A stretch of 64,000 bases of DNA. Source: Anaerotignum faecicola (GTDB lineage: Bacteria > Bacillota > Clostridia > Lachnospirales > Anaerotignaceae). The stretch lies in the NCBI RefSeq assembly GCF_003865035.1, contig NZ_BHVZ01000014.1:310001-374000 (forward strand), given 5' to 3'. Below the pieces are notes generated by a model that saw only the letters and a program-made list of their open reading frames with translations, searched no databases and was not told where the DNA came from. Position 1 is the first letter of the stretch; the number at the start of each line of letters is the position of its first letter. Of the stretch, positions 62,652 through 64,000 are shown piece by piece. A program made the position numbers and the translations under genes.

Positions 62652-63776
62652 ATGAAAATTTCAAAAAAAGATGCATTGCTGTGGTTTTCCTTTTTTGCAC
62701 AGTTGGACGAGGAGGAAGAGCTGCTACCGAAGCAGATGGAACTGGTTTATGCGACCTTTGCGCAGATTGAGGATGCCATTGATGCGAGAAACGAGAAGCT
62801 GATGGCGGAAATCAAGGGGCTGAAATCTATTGGCGGCAGAACCTATTTTGTCGGTCCGGAGGAAAAATTCGCCAAGGGCTGCCGTTCCTGCATGACGGGG
62901 ACAGGCTTGACTGCCATTCGTAAGACGAACAAATGCAACATCCAGTGCAAATTTTGCTATAACTACGGCGAGCTGGAGGACTGTATGCCCATCGGAGAGG
63001 GGCTTTGGGAAATCGGCGGCACGAAGTTTTACGAACGGGATTTAGACCTGTTGCTTTCCATTCAGGAGAAGCCGACAGGGATTTCCTATGTTTACTTAGA
63101 GCCATTTATGGAGATTGAAAAATACTACGGTATCATCCGAAAATTCCACGAAGCAGGGATTCATCAGCACATGTATACCAACGGCACGCTGGCGACAGAA
63201 GAAAATCTGAAGGCATTAGGTGAGGCAGGTCTGGATGAGCTGCGGTTCAATCTGGGGGCAAGCAATGCTTCCGATAAGGTAATTGAAGCGATTGCGACAG
63301 CAAAGAAATATATCAGATATGTCGGGATTGAAACGCCTATGACACCCGAATATTTTGAAGCATTTATGCAGAAAAAGGATAAGATTCTGGCAACAGGCGT
63401 GGATTTCATGAACTGTGCGGAGCTGCATCTGAACAACAATAACATCTGGAATTACGAAGGAGAAAACATGTACGTCTATCGACAGGGGTATGTTTCTCCC
63501 ATCCGGAGCAGAGAGCTGACCTTCAAGCTGATGAAGCTGGCGGACGAGGAAGGCTGGAATGTTGCGGTGCATGACTGTTCCAACCGCACGAAATTTGCCC
63601 GCGGGCTGAATCTGAAGGGCAAGGAAGGCGGTTGGTTCGGCGCAAGCAGCTACGGCTCTGAATTCAGCAGACCGCCCTTTGCAGTGTTCCTGCCGATTTT
63701 GCAGGACGAAAATTTCCAATTTTTAGAGGAAGAGGAGCTGCCCGAAGGCTACAGACCGGGCGAATTGTTCTTCTAA
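62652..63776 (+). CDS. Radical SAM protein of unknown specificity
   Basis: A 374-residue protein. The 4Fe-4S motif is CNIQCKFCYNYGE (C-x3-C-x2-C, near residue 98), preceded by CRSCMTGTG, and followed by the GISYVYLEPFMEIEKYYG, HQHMYTNGTLATEENLKALGEAGLDELRFNLGAS and GIETPMTP segments of the SAM barrel. A C-terminal region has a further cysteine (HDCSNRTKF). The layout resembles radical SAM enzymes that modify peptides or sense metabolites, but no partner peptide gene is seen nearby, so function is open. GGGAGAG precedes ATG 62652. Confidence 0.85.
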   Translation: MKISKKDALLWFSFFAQLDEEEELLPKQMELVYATFAQIEDAIDARNEKLMAEIKGLKSIGGRTYFVGPEEKFAKGCRSCMTGTGLTAIRKTNKCNIQCKFCYNYGELEDCMPIGEGLWEIGGTKFYERDLDLLLSIQEKPTGISYVYLEPFMEIEKYYGIIRKFHEAGIHQHMYTNGTLATEENLKALGEAGLDELRFNLGASNASDKVIEAIATAKKYIRYVGIETPMTPEYFEAFMQKKDKILATGVDFMNCAELHLNNNNIWNYEGENMYVYRQGYVSPIRSRELTFKLMKLADEEGWNVAVHDCSNRTKFARGLNLKGKEGGWFGASSYGSEFSRPPFAVFLPILQDENFQFLEEEELPEGYRPGELFF

Positions 63777-63789
63777 AAAAGCAAATAAA

Positions 63790-63840
63790 AAAGCACTTGA
63801 ATTCGTATTTTTGGATACGGGTTTCAAGTGCTTTCTTTTT
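63790..63840. terminator. Bidirectional terminator between convergent genes
   Basis: AAAGCACTTGA (63790-63800) / TCAAGTGCTTT (63824-63834) with an inner ATACG/CGTAT helix, A run on the left and T run on the right. Confidence 0.9.
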
Positions 63841-63846
63841 GTTTTT

Positions 63847-64000
63847 TTATTCTGCGGAAACGGTTTTCCAAAGCAGAAGGGCATCCTCTACATAACATTC
63901 CAGCTTTCCTTGGTCAACTAAATAGGAAAGATAGGAACGAACTGTGCTGCCAATGAGGACATATTGGCTATAATCCATCGTTAATGCAAACCGTTCGAAC
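63847..64000 (-). CDS. C-terminal end of a minus-strand gene, 3' part only
   Basis: About 50 codons enter from the right edge and stop at TAA 63847-63849. The readable end is MDYSQYVLIGSTVRSYLSYL then VDQGKLECYVEDALLLWKTV. The winged-helix-like 'STVRSYLSYLVDQGKL' ending is the kind found at the C-terminus of MBL-fold hydrolases, but this is weak. The gene is cut by the window; its identity is unknown. Confidence 0.55.
   Translation of the reverse strand, partial: FERFALTMDYSQYVLIGSTVRSYLSYLVDQGKLECYVEDALLLWKTVSAE

Overview
The window is a low-to-mid-GC Firmicutes chromosome segment, most likely from an anaerobic Clostridia of the Lachnospiraceae/Anaerotignum type. The basis is Clostridia-style housekeeping genes with AGGAGG-type ribosome binding sites, QueH instead of QueG, an NAD(P) glutamate dehydrogenase and an acyl-CoA dehydrogenase–EtfBA operon with the same biased codon use as tuf, and a CsaB/TagA cell-wall polysaccharide module. 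The genus is inference.

Layout. 1-2153: end of a glycosyltransferase–CsaB fusion gene and a TagA/WecG glycosyltransferase (secondary cell-wall polymer). 2.7-8.1 kb: CdaR/PucR-type regulator, ftsE-ftsX, a CtpA-type S41 protease and mreB. 8.6-10.0 kb: gdhA. 10.2-13.7 kb: ECF sigma/anti-sigma pair, then on the minus strand a DUF3885-like protein, an EamA transporter and queH. 14.0-27.4 kb: rpoB-rpoC, a small membrane protein, then rpsL-rpsG-fusA-tuf. 27.4-31.4 kb: a terminated short transcript unit, then acd-etfB-etfA. 31.4-36.3 kb: small alarmone synthetase–cardiolipin synthase, then ilvBN behind a Leu/Val-rich leader peptide and a terminator (attenuator).

36.5-51.4 kb is a compact PBSX-like contractile-tail element: regulator, terminase small and large subunits, portal, scaffold, capsid, connectors, sheath, tube, chaperones, LysM/XkdP, XkdQ, XkdR, XkdS, XkdT, XkdU. 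It has no integrase, repressor, replication, lysis or tail-fibre genes and no normal-sized tape-measure gene. A 217-residue Glu/Lys-rich protein sits just after a tail-chaperone pair that is joined by a canonical -1 frameshift site (A_AAA_AAA), the place where a tape measure belongs. The secG promoter lies inside the last codons of xkdU, so the element is welded to the host secG-rnr unit. It looks like a domesticated PBSX/gene-transfer-agent-like particle.

51.4-56.3 kb: secG, rnr, an RDD membrane protein, smpB and ssrA (tmRNA). 56.5-62.0 kb holds what I think is the most exciting system. A tyrosine recombinase gene is followed 5 bases later by a 14-bp perfect inverted repeat (57352-57365 / 57659-57672) bounding about 290 bp. 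Inside are a bidirectional terminator and a near-consensus promoter that points away from the downstream gene in this sequence. Outside follows a c-di-GMP-I riboswitch and then a 1366-residue secreted beta-helix surface protein. This reads as a phase-variable (currently OFF) promoter switch stacked on a c-di-GMP riboswitch. The window ends with an XRE regulator, a radical SAM protein and the tail of a minus-strand gene.
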